Of a stretch of 64,000 bases of DNA, positions 44,536 to 53,823 are shown one piece after another; positions within the stretch are counted from its first letter, which is position 1; every line of letters starts with the position of its first letter. The notes beneath the pieces were generated by a model. It had not been told where the DNA came from. It did not search any database and saw only the letters and a list, made by a program, of their open reading frames with translations. The stretch is from Alteromonas confluentis (GTDB taxonomy: Bacteria > Pseudomonadota > Gammaproteobacteria > Enterobacterales > Alteromonadaceae). Both the position numbers and the translations under genes were made by a program. Location of the stretch: the NCBI RefSeq assembly GCF_001757105.1, contig NZ_MDHN01000021.1, forward strand, positions 62,001 to 126,000, in the 5' to 3' direction.

Positions 44536-45453
44536 ATGTTGAAAGCAACCTTAGAGCAGTGGCGAATGTTTCAGGCTGTCGTAGAAGCTGGCGGCTTCAA
44601 TCAGGCAGCACAACAAGTGCATAAAAGTCAGTCTAGCGTTCACCATGCGGTTCACAAACTTGAAACCGCCCTCGGTATCCCGTTGTTTGAGAATGACGGT
44701 CGTCGGGTAAGGCTGACAGAAGCCGGTGAACTTATGCTGCGCCGAGCTAACTTTCTACTTGATGAAGCACACAAATTGGAAGCGGTGGCTGCCAATCTGC
44801 AATGCGGAACAGAAACACAGCTTCGGATTGCCGTTGATATTATTTTTCCTCCTACTCTGCTCTATAAGGTGTTGAACAAAGTTTCCCAGGAATATCCGCT
44901 TTTACGTATTGAACTGATGGAAACAGTACTCAATGGAGCCAACTCACTGCTAAAATCTGCTGAAGTGGATATTGCCATATCTCCCTTTGCCATTAAGAAT
45001 GGCTTCAGCGAAGATTTGTGCGAAATAGAGTTTGTTGCCGTAGCGCACCCCGATCACCCGCTACACCAGCTGAACCGTCCTCTCACTATTGAAGATCTTA
45101 AATCACATCGTCAAATTGTGGTACGCGACTCTTCTGCGGAAAGAAAAGCAGAATCAGGCTGGCTCGGTGCCGACCAGCGCTGGACAGTCAGTCATGTTAG
45201 AACCTCGGTAGACATCATTTGTCAGGGGCTCGGTTTTGCCTGGCTTCCATTAGCAATTATAAAGCCCCAGTTAAACCAGGGATTGCTGAAACCTTTACCG
45301 TTGGATAAAAGTGGTGTGCGCAAAGGGCTGTTATATCTGTGCTTCGAAGACGGAGACCGACTCGGGCCTGCGGCCAGGGCCTTTATTGGTGAATTACGCT
45401 ATCAGTCGATGACCCTTCCCACTGCAGAGGCAGAAGGTTTTCTGAGTCTCTAG
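44536..45453 (+). CDS. LysR-type transcriptional regulator
   Basis: 305 aa. The N-terminal HTH (EQWRMFQAVVEAGGFNQAAQQVHKSQ pattern, with SQSSVHHAVHKLE as recognition helix) and the C-terminal periplasmic-binding-like effector domain (from about residue 90) are complete. The ligand and targets are unknown. It is divergent from the ArsR gene, and the next gene downstream starts 174 bases after its stop, so no obvious cotranscribed target. Confidence 0.85.
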   Translation: MLKATLEQWRMFQAVVEAGGFNQAAQQVHKSQSSVHHAVHKLETALGIPLFENDGRRVRLTEAGELMLRRANFLLDEAHKLEAVAANLQCGTETQLRIAVDIIFPPTLLYKVLNKVSQEYPLLRIELMETVLNGANSLLKSAEVDIAISPFAIKNGFSEDLCEIEFVAVAHPDHPLHQLNRPLTIEDLKSHRQIVVRDSSAERKAESGWLGADQRWTVSHVRTSVDIICQGLGFAWLPLAIIKPQLNQGLLKPLPLDKSGVRKGLLYLCFEDGDRLGPAARAFIGELRYQSMTLPTAEAEGFLSL

Positions 45454-45627
45454 CGCCGGTGTACAGTTTTTCAGCTTCATTTGCCTGACGCCTTATTACA
45501 GGGTATAAAAGCTAAACTTCCCTATAATAAAAACAACAGGAAATAGATGTCATTCCTTAATGCCCTGCCTTTTAGTCTCATAGCGCAAAGTCTGTGCGAA
45601 GAAACACGACCTAAATAAATACTCAAC

Positions 45628-47454
45628 ATGGCAAATATCGTCGAGATTCAACACAACAAAGCCAGCTTGCGTAAGCGACTATTAATGGGCTCGATTGGAT
45701 TGTCGACGTTGCTCATAGGCATCATTACCTACCTTGGGCACGGTATTCTGATGGATTTGGAGCGAGACTTTGAAACCGAATACTTCAACCAACAAGGGCC
45801 CCTAATTGCCAAAGCAATTACGTTAGAAACCGAACCGCAAACCATCATTCCAGACAGTGTAGTTGCCGTATTTAACAACACGACATTGTTGTTCCAACGG
45901 GCCGACATAGACAGCAGCACCGTTTCCCAGCTTAACAGCACACCCGACAAATTTCGTGAAATCAATAATCAGCGCTACTACCGTCAATATTTTCCTTCAT
46001 CCGAAAATAATGACCCGTTAACTATCATCTGGCGCACAAAAGATCAGACCGTTGTCTCATCAGAAATTATTAATACCCTTTCCATCGCGGCATTCATTAC
46101 CTTCTGGATTGCGGTATGGATAGCCCTGTTGATGTCGGCATTTATCGCCAAACGTTTTGAGACTGCAAACGATAAGCTCGCACAACTTGCACTGGAAGAT
46201 CCGCTGACCAAACTCGCTAACAGGAATGCTCTGCTTGCGAACACGGTGTTTAACGAAGGTAATGGGGCGTTGTTTTTTATCGATTTGGACCGTTTCCGTG
46301 AAATTAACAATGCATTAGGGCACAGTATGGGCGATAGAATGCTTTTTGCGTTTGCCCAGCGTTTGTCTGGCCTTGTTGAAGAAACCGCCACGGTTTATCA
46401 TTATCGCAGTGATGAGTTTATTATCTGTCTGCCAGACGTTGCATCAGACGAAATTTTAAACCGCGCATTTACCCTTCTTTACCAGTGCAGAGAGCCACTT
46501 TTTATTGGCAACAGCGCATTCGAGATCAGTTGCAGTATTGGTGCTGCTCGCTATCCGGATCATGGTCATCACCCGGAAATGCTAATACGCAATGCTGAAA
46601 ATGCCATGCACCGCGCCAAGAGACTCCGTTTAGGTGTGCAGATTTACAATGACCGGTTAGCGTACAACAGCACAATAAAAGTGACGCTTCGCGGGCAACT
46701 GCGCTCTGCCCTAACGAATAATGAATTTGTTCTTTATTACCAGCCTAAGGTAGATATCCGCCAAAAACGTTTAGCCGGTGTTGAGGCCATTGTTCGCTGG
46801 AATCACCCTGACGAGGGCTTATTGCAGCCGGGGCTTTTCATTGATTTAGTTGAGCAAAGCGGCATTATCCACGCCTTCACCCGCTACACCCTCGAACTTG
46901 CAGTTAAACAAATCAAGGCGTGGTCTGCACTAGGTTATGAATTGCCCGTATCGGTTAATCTCTCGGCCTACAACCTGCTGGATAGCGCTTTTATCCCTTT
47001 CGTGCGGGAATTGTTAGATAAGTCGAACATAAAGCCTGAGCTACTAGAATTTGAACTTACAGAAAGCGCCACAATGGTTGATATTGCAGTAAGTCGCAGA
47101 GTGCTGGCCAACTTCCGGGAGATGGGCATTAAAACCTCTATCGATGATTTTGGTACCGGCATGAGCTCGTTTGCTTATCTTCGCGAACTCGATATCAATA
47201 CCGTGAAGTTAGACCAATCATTTATCGCTGGCATTACCCACGAACCTCGCGACGCAAAAATTGTGGAAGGCATTGTTTCACTGTGCCGTAATCTTAATAT
47301 TGAAATCGTCGCAGAAGGCGTTGAATCTCAAGAACAAGCAGACGTACTCGAACAACTACATTGTTATATTGTACAAGGCTATTTCTATGGTCGACCTGTA
47401 CCAGCCAGTGAAATCACCATCAATCTGAACGGTCACGAACGGCTTACTCAGTGA
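45628..47454 (+). CDS. Membrane EAL phosphodiesterase with degenerate GGDEF
   Basis: 608 aa. Two transmembrane segments (about 20-35 and 150-170) flank a periplasmic sensor of about 110 residues. The GGDEF domain (about 190-340) has RSDEF in place of GGDEF, so it should not make c-di-GMP. The EAL domain (about 360-600) keeps the key residues: GVEAIVRW (Glu), NLSAYNLL, ELTES, IDDFGTG, VKLDQSF, EGVE. It is predicted to break down c-di-GMP, with the GGDEF domain possibly sensing GTP. The ribosome site is poor. Confidence 0.88.
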   Translation: MANIVEIQHNKASLRKRLLMGSIGLSTLLIGIITYLGHGILMDLERDFETEYFNQQGPLIAKAITLETEPQTIIPDSVVAVFNNTTLLFQRADIDSSTVSQLNSTPDKFREINNQRYYRQYFPSSENNDPLTIIWRTKDQTVVSSEIINTLSIAAFITFWIAVWIALLMSAFIAKRFETANDKLAQLALEDPLTKLANRNALLANTVFNEGNGALFFIDLDRFREINNALGHSMGDRMLFAFAQRLSGLVEETATVYHYRSDEFIICLPDVASDEILNRAFTLLYQCREPLFIGNSAFEISCSIGAARYPDHGHHPEMLIRNAENAMHRAKRLRLGVQIYNDRLAYNSTIKVTLRGQLRSALTNNEFVLYYQPKVDIRQKRLAGVEAIVRWNHPDEGLLQPGLFIDLVEQSGIIHAFTRYTLELAVKQIKAWSALGYELPVSVNLSAYNLLDSAFIPFVRELLDKSNIKPELLEFELTESATMVDIAVSRRVLANFREMGIKTSIDDFGTGMSSFAYLRELDINTVKLDQSFIAGITHEPRDAKIVEGIVSLCRNLNIEIVAEGVESQEQADVLEQLHCYIVQGYFYGRPVPASEITINLNGHERLTQ

Positions 47455-47550
47455 AAAAAGCTTATATAACCTGCTGATTTTAATCACTTGAAAGCGAATC
47501 CAGCGCTTAGACCTGATTTATTTACGTTTTGCCTTCAAAATCTGTGCCGC

Positions 47551-47571
47551 AGAAGTTGATCTTAAACTTCT
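47551..47571. promoter_or_regulatory. Inverted repeat before the sigma54 regulator gene
   Basis: AGAAGTT-7 nt-AACTTCT, followed closely by another GAAGTT. It lies 51-71 bases before the GTG start and is a candidate operator, possibly for autoregulation. Confidence 0.4.
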
Positions 47572-47621
47572 GTGAAGTTGTAATACATATATTGCGAGAA
47601 AAATTAATAAAGGACTAGCGC

Positions 47622-48956
47622 GTGCTAACTGTTTTACTTGTGGATGACGACCCGGAATTTACAGAGGTTGCCTGCACCATTATCGAATTCCTGGGACATG
47701 ATATCCTCACCGCAGCCAATTTGGCTGAAGCCCGGGAATGGCTCACGAAAGAAACCTTCGACCATATCCTGCTCGATTTTATGTTACCTGACGGCAGTGG
47801 CGTACATCTTTTTGACGAGCTCGACGCGCTACCCAAACGCCCGAAAGTGACACTTATTACTGGTCACCCTTCCGTACGCGGCATTATTAAAGGATTATGC
47901 GGCCCGAATATCGATTACCTGGTTAAGCCCATTCAACGTGAAGACATTGAAGCTGCCTTAACAGGTAAGAAAGAGAAGCCGAACTCCGGCGGCCCCCGTA
48001 TTAAGAAGTACTTTGGTCACTTGATTGGCGAATCTGCCCCAATGAAAGAGCTTTATAAGCTTATTGAGCGAGTAAGCCGAACCAGTGCAAACGTGATGCT
48101 TCTTGGTGAAAGTGGTGTGGGTAAAGAAGTCGTCGCAGAATCGATTCATGCGGCTTCTGACGTCACCGGCCCGTATATCGCAACTAACTGCGGCGCGTTT
48201 TCTAAAGAATTGATCGGCAGTGAATTATTTGGTCATGAAAAAGGCGCGTTTACCGGTGCCGTTAACCGTAAGGAAGGTGTATTCGAGCAAGCTGAAAGCG
48301 GGACCCTTTTCTTAGACGAAATTACGGAAATGCCAATCGATATGCAGCCTAACTTGTTGCGGGTGTTGGAAAATAAAGTAGTCATTCGTGTCGGTGGTAC
48401 AAAAACCATTCCGGTTAATTGTCGCGTAGTATCTGCCACCAACCGTAAAATGGAAGAAATCGCAGAGAGCAAGGTGCTTCGGGAAGATATCTATTTCCGT
48501 CTTGCGGTATTCCCCATTACGATTCCCCCTCTTAGAGAGCGCAAAGAAGACATTCCATTACTGGCGTCTCAGTTCATTACCGATTTTAACCAAGAAAATG
48601 GTACCCGGTTTGAATGGGAAGAGACGCAATTAGACAACCTGATGACCTATGACTGGCCTGGTAATGTCCGTGAGTTACGCCATTTTGTGCATCGTGCGGG
48701 CATTATGAGCGATCCGGACAAAACCGATATCGAACTACCAAAAACCATCGAATCTCCGTTTGCGAAGAAGCAATCGACCTCGCCAGCGTTGGAAGCCGGA
48801 CGAACCATTGAAGATGTGGAAAAAGAATTGATTTATGCCACGTTGGAAAAAGTGAATGGCAACAAAACATTGGCTGCTGAAATGCTCGGGATCAGCACAA
48901 AGACACTGTACAACCGCCTGCACGCTTACGGCGACTTAAGTAAAGACGAATCGTAA
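47622..48956 (+). CDS. Sigma54-dependent response regulator (NtrC type)
   Basis: 444 aa. Receiver domain at 1-120 with the acidic pair DDD (8-10), phospho-acceptor Asp52 (LLDFMLPDG) and Lys in LVKPIQ. The AAA+ domain (about 140-370) has Walker A GESGVGKE, the sigma54-contact loop GAFTGA (about 205), LFLDEI (Walker B) and the GNVRELRH motif. A Fis-type helix-turn-helix (LAAEMLGISTKTLYNRL) ends it. Start is GTG with AAGGA upstream. It heads a five-gene signalling operon and probably activates sigma54 promoters, for which candidates occur just downstream. Confidence 0.93.
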   Translation: MLTVLLVDDDPEFTEVACTIIEFLGHDILTAANLAEAREWLTKETFDHILLDFMLPDGSGVHLFDELDALPKRPKVTLITGHPSVRGIIKGLCGPNIDYLVKPIQREDIEAALTGKKEKPNSGGPRIKKYFGHLIGESAPMKELYKLIERVSRTSANVMLLGESGVGKEVVAESIHAASDVTGPYIATNCGAFSKELIGSELFGHEKGAFTGAVNRKEGVFEQAESGTLFLDEITEMPIDMQPNLLRVLENKVVIRVGGTKTIPVNCRVVSATNRKMEEIAESKVLREDIYFRLAVFPITIPPLRERKEDIPLLASQFITDFNQENGTRFEWEETQLDNLMTYDWPGNVRELRHFVHRAGIMSDPDKTDIELPKTIESPFAKKQSTSPALEAGRTIEDVEKELIYATLEKVNGNKTLAAEMLGISTKTLYNRLHAYGDLSKDES

Positions 48957-48966
48957 GGTTACGCAG

Positions 48967-49191
48967 ATGAAAGACGAAGAAATTGGTGCAATTGCGCGTT
49001 GGGTCCACGATGCTCGTAAACCGTTAAATAGAATATCCATGCAGGCCGAGCTAGTAAAGATGGCCTTGAACGGCGACATACCGGCAGAAAAAGCACAGGA
49101 TGCATTGGATAAAATTATTGCAAGCACCAAAGATTGCAGTCATGCACTGGCTGAAATGATGGAAGAGCTCGCAAATGGCAAAACGGAATAA
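48967..49191 (+). CDS. 74-aa protein resembling a lone histidine-kinase DHp hairpin
   Basis: 74 aa, two predicted helices. WVHDARKPLNRISMQAELVK resembles the H-box of histidine kinases (His14 followed by Asp, Pro19-Leu20), and the second helix (AEKAQDALDKIIASTKDC) fits the other half of the dimerisation hairpin. There is no ATPase domain. It could receive phosphate from the neighbouring kinases and pass it to a receiver, or act as a decoy or anti-kinase. It starts ten bases after the sigma54 regulator, with AAGG upstream, and seven bases before the CHASE3 kinase gene. Confidence 0.7.
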   Translation: MKDEEIGAIARWVHDARKPLNRISMQAELVKMALNGDIPAEKAQDALDKIIASTKDCSHALAEMMEELANGKTE

Positions 49192-49198
49192 TTAGTTC

Positions 49199-50710
49199 AT
49201 GCTGAATAAAGTAGTTCAGTCGGCATATAGCTGGATTTCTCTGGTGACGATAATCATCATTATCATCACCGGAAATGCATTTTACGTGATAAGCACACTA
49301 GATGAGCTGGCCTCCTTAGAGCGCCAACTTTTTAGTACGAACCGCGTCATCAATGCTATTAATAAGTTGCATGTTGCGGTACTCCGTGCAGAATCAGGTC
49401 AGCGTGGTTTCTTGCTAACCAAAGATGAGTCTTACCTCAACGACTATACCGTCACGTTAAACAACCTCACCGAATTACTCAACGAAGTAGAAAATGCCTC
49501 GCTGGATAGTAATCTCCCCGAGCAAGAAGAGAATATCCACGATCTGATTACGCTGACGAAATCCAAACTGAATGAGTTAATCGAGACAGTTGAGCTCACC
49601 CGTCAGGGAGAATACGAAGCTGCAATAAAAATGTTAAATACTGATCTTGGGCTTAAGTTATATGATGAGTTCGATAGACGCTATGTATTTATTGATTCGT
49701 CGGAGAGGGATGCGCAAGAGCAACACTTAGCCAGTTTGATGAAACTTCGTGCCGACTCTGTGAATACCTTGATTATTTCGGGTGTCACCACAGGCTTACT
49801 CATCATCGCCATTCTGATCTTACTGCGGCTAAACATGCGAGATAATCTCAAACATCAGCTTGAGTTGCAGGAATACAATGAAGAACTGGAAGATAAAATT
49901 GAGCAACGCACCCAGGAATTAAAGCTGTTTGCAGACGAACTCTCTCGAAGTAACCGTGAACTCGAAGATTTTGCGTTTGTCGCTTCTCATGATTTACAGG
50001 AACCACTGCGAAAAATTCGCGCGTTTGGTAATCGTCTCGAGGCAGGTTACGTTGAAGTCATGGATGAACGTGGCCGCGACTTTCTTCAGCGCATGCTTAA
50101 TGCAGCAGAACGAATGTCCATGTTGATAAGCGATCTACTGGCATTTTCGAGGGTAACGACCCGAGGCAAAGAGTTTAGCAGTGCAGATTTAAATGCCATC
50201 GTTGATGATGTTACCAGTGATCTCGAAATCGCCATTGAAGAATGTAATGCAACAATAAATGTCAGTGCTTTACCTACTATCGAATGCGATAAATCACAGA
50301 TTGAACAACTTATTCTGAATCTGCTCTCGAATGCCCTCAAATTTCGTTCTGAAGCAATACCACCGCTCATTACCATTACGGCCGCTCCTTCTACGGAAGA
50401 TGAACTGGCAAACAACCTGATGAAAGACGAATATGAGTGGGTTACCCTTACTTTCGAAGACAACGGTATTGGTTTCGAACAGTCATTTGCAGAAAAAATA
50501 TTCGCTCCGTTCCAGCGTCTGCACGGCCGCAGCGCCTACAAGGGAACGGGGATAGGGCTCGCCGTATGCCGTCGCATTGTTGAACGTCATAATGGCACCA
50601 TTAAAGCATTTAGCGAACCGGGCAAAGGCGCTCGGTTTGTCATCATTATCCCTATTGACGGTGAACCTTTCGCCGCTGGCAGTGAAGGAGTTTTAAGCAA
50701 TGTCTCTTAA
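49199..50710 (+). CDS. CHASE3 sensor histidine kinase
   Basis: 503 aa. Transmembrane segments at about 13-33 and 190-210 enclose a CHASE3 sensor domain (ESGQRGFLLTKDESYL near residue 65). A coiled coil (about 215-255) leads to the phospho-acceptor site FVASHDLQEPLRKI and an ATPase domain with NLLSNALKF (N box), DNGIGF (G1), and GTGIGLAVCRRI (G2). It autophosphorylates and passes phosphate to receivers. The stop overlaps the next gene by eleven bases. The likely partners are the adjacent receiver protein and sigma54 regulator. Confidence 0.92.
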   Translation: MLNKVVQSAYSWISLVTIIIIIITGNAFYVISTLDELASLERQLFSTNRVINAINKLHVAVLRAESGQRGFLLTKDESYLNDYTVTLNNLTELLNEVENASLDSNLPEQEENIHDLITLTKSKLNELIETVELTRQGEYEAAIKMLNTDLGLKLYDEFDRRYVFIDSSERDAQEQHLASLMKLRADSVNTLIISGVTTGLLIIAILILLRLNMRDNLKHQLELQEYNEELEDKIEQRTQELKLFADELSRSNRELEDFAFVASHDLQEPLRKIRAFGNRLEAGYVEVMDERGRDFLQRMLNAAERMSMLISDLLAFSRVTTRGKEFSSADLNAIVDDVTSDLEIAIEECNATINVSALPTIECDKSQIEQLILNLLSNALKFRSEAIPPLITITAAPSTEDELANNLMKDEYEWVTLTFEDNGIGFEQSFAEKIFAPFQRLHGRSAYKGTGIGLAVCRRIVERHNGTIKAFSEPGKGARFVIIIPIDGEPFAAGSEGVLSNVS

Positions 50711-51152
50711 ACATTCAACACCCATAAATATTCTCATGGCAGACGATGACGAAGATGATCGTTTGTTAACGTTAGACGCACTGAAAGAAAGCCGCGTACT
50801 CAATAACCTCTTTTGCGTAGAAGACGGTGTAGAGTTGCTAGAATTTCTACGCCGCGAGGGCAAGTACAGCGATCCGAAAGACTCGCCCCGTCCCAGTCTG
50901 ATTTTGCTTGATTTAAACATGCCTCGTAAGGATGGCCGCGAAGCGTTACAAGAAATTAAAGCAGATCCGTCACTGCGCGGCATTCCCGTTGTGATCCTAA
51001 CTACCTCAAAAGAAGAAGAAGACATGCTGAAAGGTTACGACCTTGGTTGTGCTTCTTATATTACCAAACCGGTAAACTTTGAAGGATTGGTCGACCTGAT
51101 GCGCGCGTTAGGCCGCTACTGGATTGAGTTTGTTGAGTTACCCCATGATTAA
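50700..51152 (+). CDS. Single-domain response regulator (Rcp1-like)
   Basis: 150 aa, receiver domain only. Acidic pocket DDDEDD (15-20), phospho-acceptor Asp71 (LILLDLNMPRKDG), Thr in VVILTTS and Lys in YITKPVN. This kind commonly pairs with kinases carrying the HDLQEPLR-type H-box, like the preceding gene, with which it overlaps. With no output domain, it probably relays phosphate or acts by binding a partner. Confidence 0.92.
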   Translation: MSLKHSTPINILMADDDEDDRLLTLDALKESRVLNNLFCVEDGVELLEFLRREGKYSDPKDSPRPSLILLDLNMPRKDGREALQEIKADPSLRGIPVVILTTSKEEEDMLKGYDLGCASYITKPVNFEGLVDLMRALGRYWIEFVELPHD

Positions 51153-51169
51153 ATAAACAGGAATTAATC

Positions 51170-53269
51170 GTGTCTGAAGTTATACGGGTTTTGCTGGTAG
51201 AAGATGATGAGGACGACTACTTCCTCACCGCCGACTACATGTCACAGTGTGATGAACCCCGCTTTCACATTACGTGGGTGACAAACGGCAAAGCCGCAAT
51301 TGATGCGTTCCAGAAACGCACCTTTGATATTTGCTTGCTGGATTACATTCTTGGTGCAGAAAACGCACTGGATGTTATGGCCACCTTTAAAGCTGCAGGT
51401 ATTACGGTTCCTGTGGTCATACTTACTGGCCAGACTGACAGTCAGGTTGATGATATGGTCATGCGCGCAGGTGCCGCAGACTATTTGAATAAAAGCGAAA
51501 TCGAGTCGCCCCGCTTCATGCGAACCATGCGTTATGCCATGGTTCGCCGGGAAATGGAAAATGAGCGAATAGAGCGTCACAAAGTTGAGCAGCAGAATAA
51601 AGCGAAAGACAAATTCCTCGCCCACTTAGGACACGAACTTCGTACGCCATTAACGTCTATTCTCGGCTACACCGAATTGCTATTGGATGACAAGGCAAAT
51701 GCCGACATGAGCCAGGAGCTATCGATCATTCATACCAACGGCAAGCACTTGCTTAGTCTATTGAATGACTTGCTCGATATGTCGCGAATTATGGCCAACA
51801 AGCTCGAGTTAGCCCGTCGCGAAGTGAACCTTAATGGCTTTCTCACCGACGTTCATTCGTTAATGAACCTGGCAGCGAAAGACAAGGGCCTGACGATGGA
51901 AGTATCGTCTCGTAATGATATACCTGACTTCATTTCTGCTGACCCCACGCGACTTCGACAGATCTTAATCAATCTAATCAGTAACGCAGTTAAATTCACA
52001 GACACCGGTACCATTCAGGTTACCGTTGAAACCTTGCCGCCACGCCGCGAAGACAATAAAGAGATGCTACTTTTCCGGGTAATCGACTCTGGAATTGGTA
52101 TGCCGCCGAATAAACTGGATGACATATTCAGGCCCTTCGAGCAAATTGAAGATGTCATGAGAGCTAATCATGGCGGTGCAGGTCTTGGTTTGGCTATCTG
52201 TCGCGAACTCGTGAACACAATGGGCGGCGAAATCAGCGTTGAGTCTGTCTTTGGCCGCGGAAGTACGTTCTCTTTTACCATCGATCCGGGTGATATCAGT
52301 AACCAACATTTTGACATGTTCAAACTCACTGCCCCAACGGTTGATGAACAGAACAAGAACAAATTACATGTGACAGGTCGTGTACTTATCGTCGACGACT
52401 TGCGGGAGCTACGTAAACTTACCGGTCACATGGTCAGCCAGTGCCACGCCACCGTATCCTATGCTGAGAACGGTGTTAAAGCCTTAGAAGCGGTATTACA
52501 GGCAGAGCAATCTGGCAAGCCTTATCACCTGGTGTTGATGGACATTCATATGCCAGTGATGAATGGTATCGATGCACTAAAGGCCATGCGTAAACACCAG
52601 TGCAACGTGGCGGTAGTGGCCATTACTGCAGCGAGCCGCAAGGGTTTGAGGCAATCGTTACTTGATGAAGGTTTCGATGATGTATTAGGTAAGCCCATTG
52701 AAAAAACTGAATTGTTTGCCATTTTAGATCGCTACCTCATTAGCACACCAGGCATTTCAGGTCACTCCGTAGAAGAAGAGCCTAACTACCAAAAAGCGAT
52801 GCAATCTATTTCCTATTCGGGAACAAAAGATGCCTTTAATGAGAGTGCACCTGATGGAGAAGCAGCTTCTACTCCACCTACTCCACAACAAGAACAAGCC
52901 AGTGCAACGAAAGAAGAAGTGACAGACCCGTCTCTCAAGCAGGTTCTGTTGGTGGAAGATGATCATGATGCTGCTGAGCTGATGAAGCTTCTGCTGAGTC
53001 ATCTTGGTCATAACGTGGACGTTGCCTATTGCGCGAAAGATGCCCTTGATAAGGTTAAACATCGCCCTTACGACGCCGCCCTTCTCGACCTTACACTGCC
53101 GGATGATGACGGTATCAGCTTGGCAAGAAATATTCGCACCGTTAGTGATGCAATGGAAATTTATATTGTTAGCGGCCGTGAGCCAGACAATACAGAACTC
53201 GAAGAGCTCAACATCTCCGGTACACTTCTTAAACCAGTAAGCAGAAGCGATCTCGCAGCATTGTTTTAG
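51170..53269 (+). CDS. Hybrid kinase: REC-HisKA-HATPase-REC-REC
   Basis: 699 aa with no transmembrane segment. Receiver 1 (about 5-120; Asp58 in LLDYILG), HisKA (His155 in LAHLGHELRTPLTSIL), ATPase (NLISNAVKF, DSGIGM, GAGLGLAICREL), receiver 2 (about 400-520; VLMDIHMPVMNG), a Ser/Thr/Glu-rich linker (about 540-580) and receiver 3 (about 585-699; ALLDLTLPDDDG). All phospho-acceptor residues are present. It could integrate input from the CHASE3 kinase through receiver 1 and pass phosphate on. Start is GTG with AGGA upstream. Confidence 0.92.
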   Translation: MSEVIRVLLVEDDEDDYFLTADYMSQCDEPRFHITWVTNGKAAIDAFQKRTFDICLLDYILGAENALDVMATFKAAGITVPVVILTGQTDSQVDDMVMRAGAADYLNKSEIESPRFMRTMRYAMVRREMENERIERHKVEQQNKAKDKFLAHLGHELRTPLTSILGYTELLLDDKANADMSQELSIIHTNGKHLLSLLNDLLDMSRIMANKLELARREVNLNGFLTDVHSLMNLAAKDKGLTMEVSSRNDIPDFISADPTRLRQILINLISNAVKFTDTGTIQVTVETLPPRREDNKEMLLFRVIDSGIGMPPNKLDDIFRPFEQIEDVMRANHGGAGLGLAICRELVNTMGGEISVESVFGRGSTFSFTIDPGDISNQHFDMFKLTAPTVDEQNKNKLHVTGRVLIVDDLRELRKLTGHMVSQCHATVSYAENGVKALEAVLQAEQSGKPYHLVLMDIHMPVMNGIDALKAMRKHQCNVAVVAITAASRKGLRQSLLDEGFDDVLGKPIEKTELFAILDRYLISTPGISGHSVEEEPNYQKAMQSISYSGTKDAFNESAPDGEAASTPPTPQQEQASATKEEVTDPSLKQVLLVEDDHDAAELMKLLLSHLGHNVDVAYCAKDALDKVKHRPYDAALLDLTLPDDDGISLARNIRTVSDAMEIYIVSGREPDNTELEELNISGTLLKPVSRSDLAALF

Positions 53270-53276
53270 TATACCT

Positions 53277-53314
53277 GTAATAAGATGTCCACATTTGAGT
53301 GGGCATCTTATTAC
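53277..53314 (+). terminator. Long hairpin after the signalling operon
   Basis: A 16-base stem with one mismatch-type pair (GTAATAAGATGTCCAC and its partner), six-base loop. It lies eight bases after the stop. There is no T-tract behind it, so it may act as a weak terminator or protect the 3' end. Confidence 0.5.
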
Positions 53315-53429
53315 ATCAACATTGCAATAATTACATTAACCTTGTAACAACGCTTCTCTCACAAACTCAACCTTTATCCCGATTTAAGTTTAAACCATTA
53401 AAATCAACAACTTAATTAATATTAAAATC

Positions 53430-53445
53430 TGGTATTCCGATTGCA
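53430..53445 (+). promoter_or_regulatory. Sigma54-type promoter of the DUF883 operon
   Basis: TGGTAT-N5-TTGCA, with GG and GC exactly ten bases apart; nine of eleven consensus positions (TGGCAC-N5-TTGCA) match, including a perfect -12 element. It lies 40 bases before the ATG. Confidence 0.65.
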
Positions 53446-53483
53446 ACCCTCCTTATTGAATATACCCACAAGGAGATTTTAAA

Positions 53484-53822
53484 ATGGCTACCGCAGCAAC
53501 CCCAAACACTACTGCGACTAACGGTGCAGCGAAAAAAGCAACAAACGGTGTAGACGAATCTACTCATCCTTTTACTGATAAAGCACAAACAACTCTGCAA
53601 AATTCAGTAGACCGTTTAGCGCAATCAGCTGCTCGCGCTGAAGAGAATTTACGCGCCACTGCCTCTGATTCTGCCGACAACATGGCTGCTCGCAAAGCTC
53701 AAATGGATGCCAAATGGAAATCGTCAGGCGTACGTAAATATGCTGTCGATAATCCGGTAGCAGCAGCAGGTATCGCATTCGCCGCAGGTATGTTAGTTAC
53801 GTCATTACTGCGTAAGAAGTAA
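53484..53822 (+). CDS. DUF883 (ElaB/YqjD-like) membrane-anchored protein
   Basis: 112 aa. An Ala/Thr-rich start, a long amphipathic helix, and a C-terminal transmembrane segment (VAAAGIAFAAGMLVTSLL) ending in basic residues (RKK). This is the ElaB/YqjD/YgaM pattern; E. coli members sit in the inner membrane and bind ribosomes in stationary phase. AAGGAG precedes the ATG. Followed immediately by a YqjE-like and a YqjK-like gene, the same order as E. coli yqjD-yqjE-yqjK. Confidence 0.85.
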   Translation: MATAATPNTTATNGAAKKATNGVDESTHPFTDKAQTTLQNSVDRLAQSAARAEENLRATASDSADNMAARKAQMDAKWKSSGVRKYAVDNPVAAAGIAFAAGMLVTSLLRKK

Positions 53823-53823
53823 T

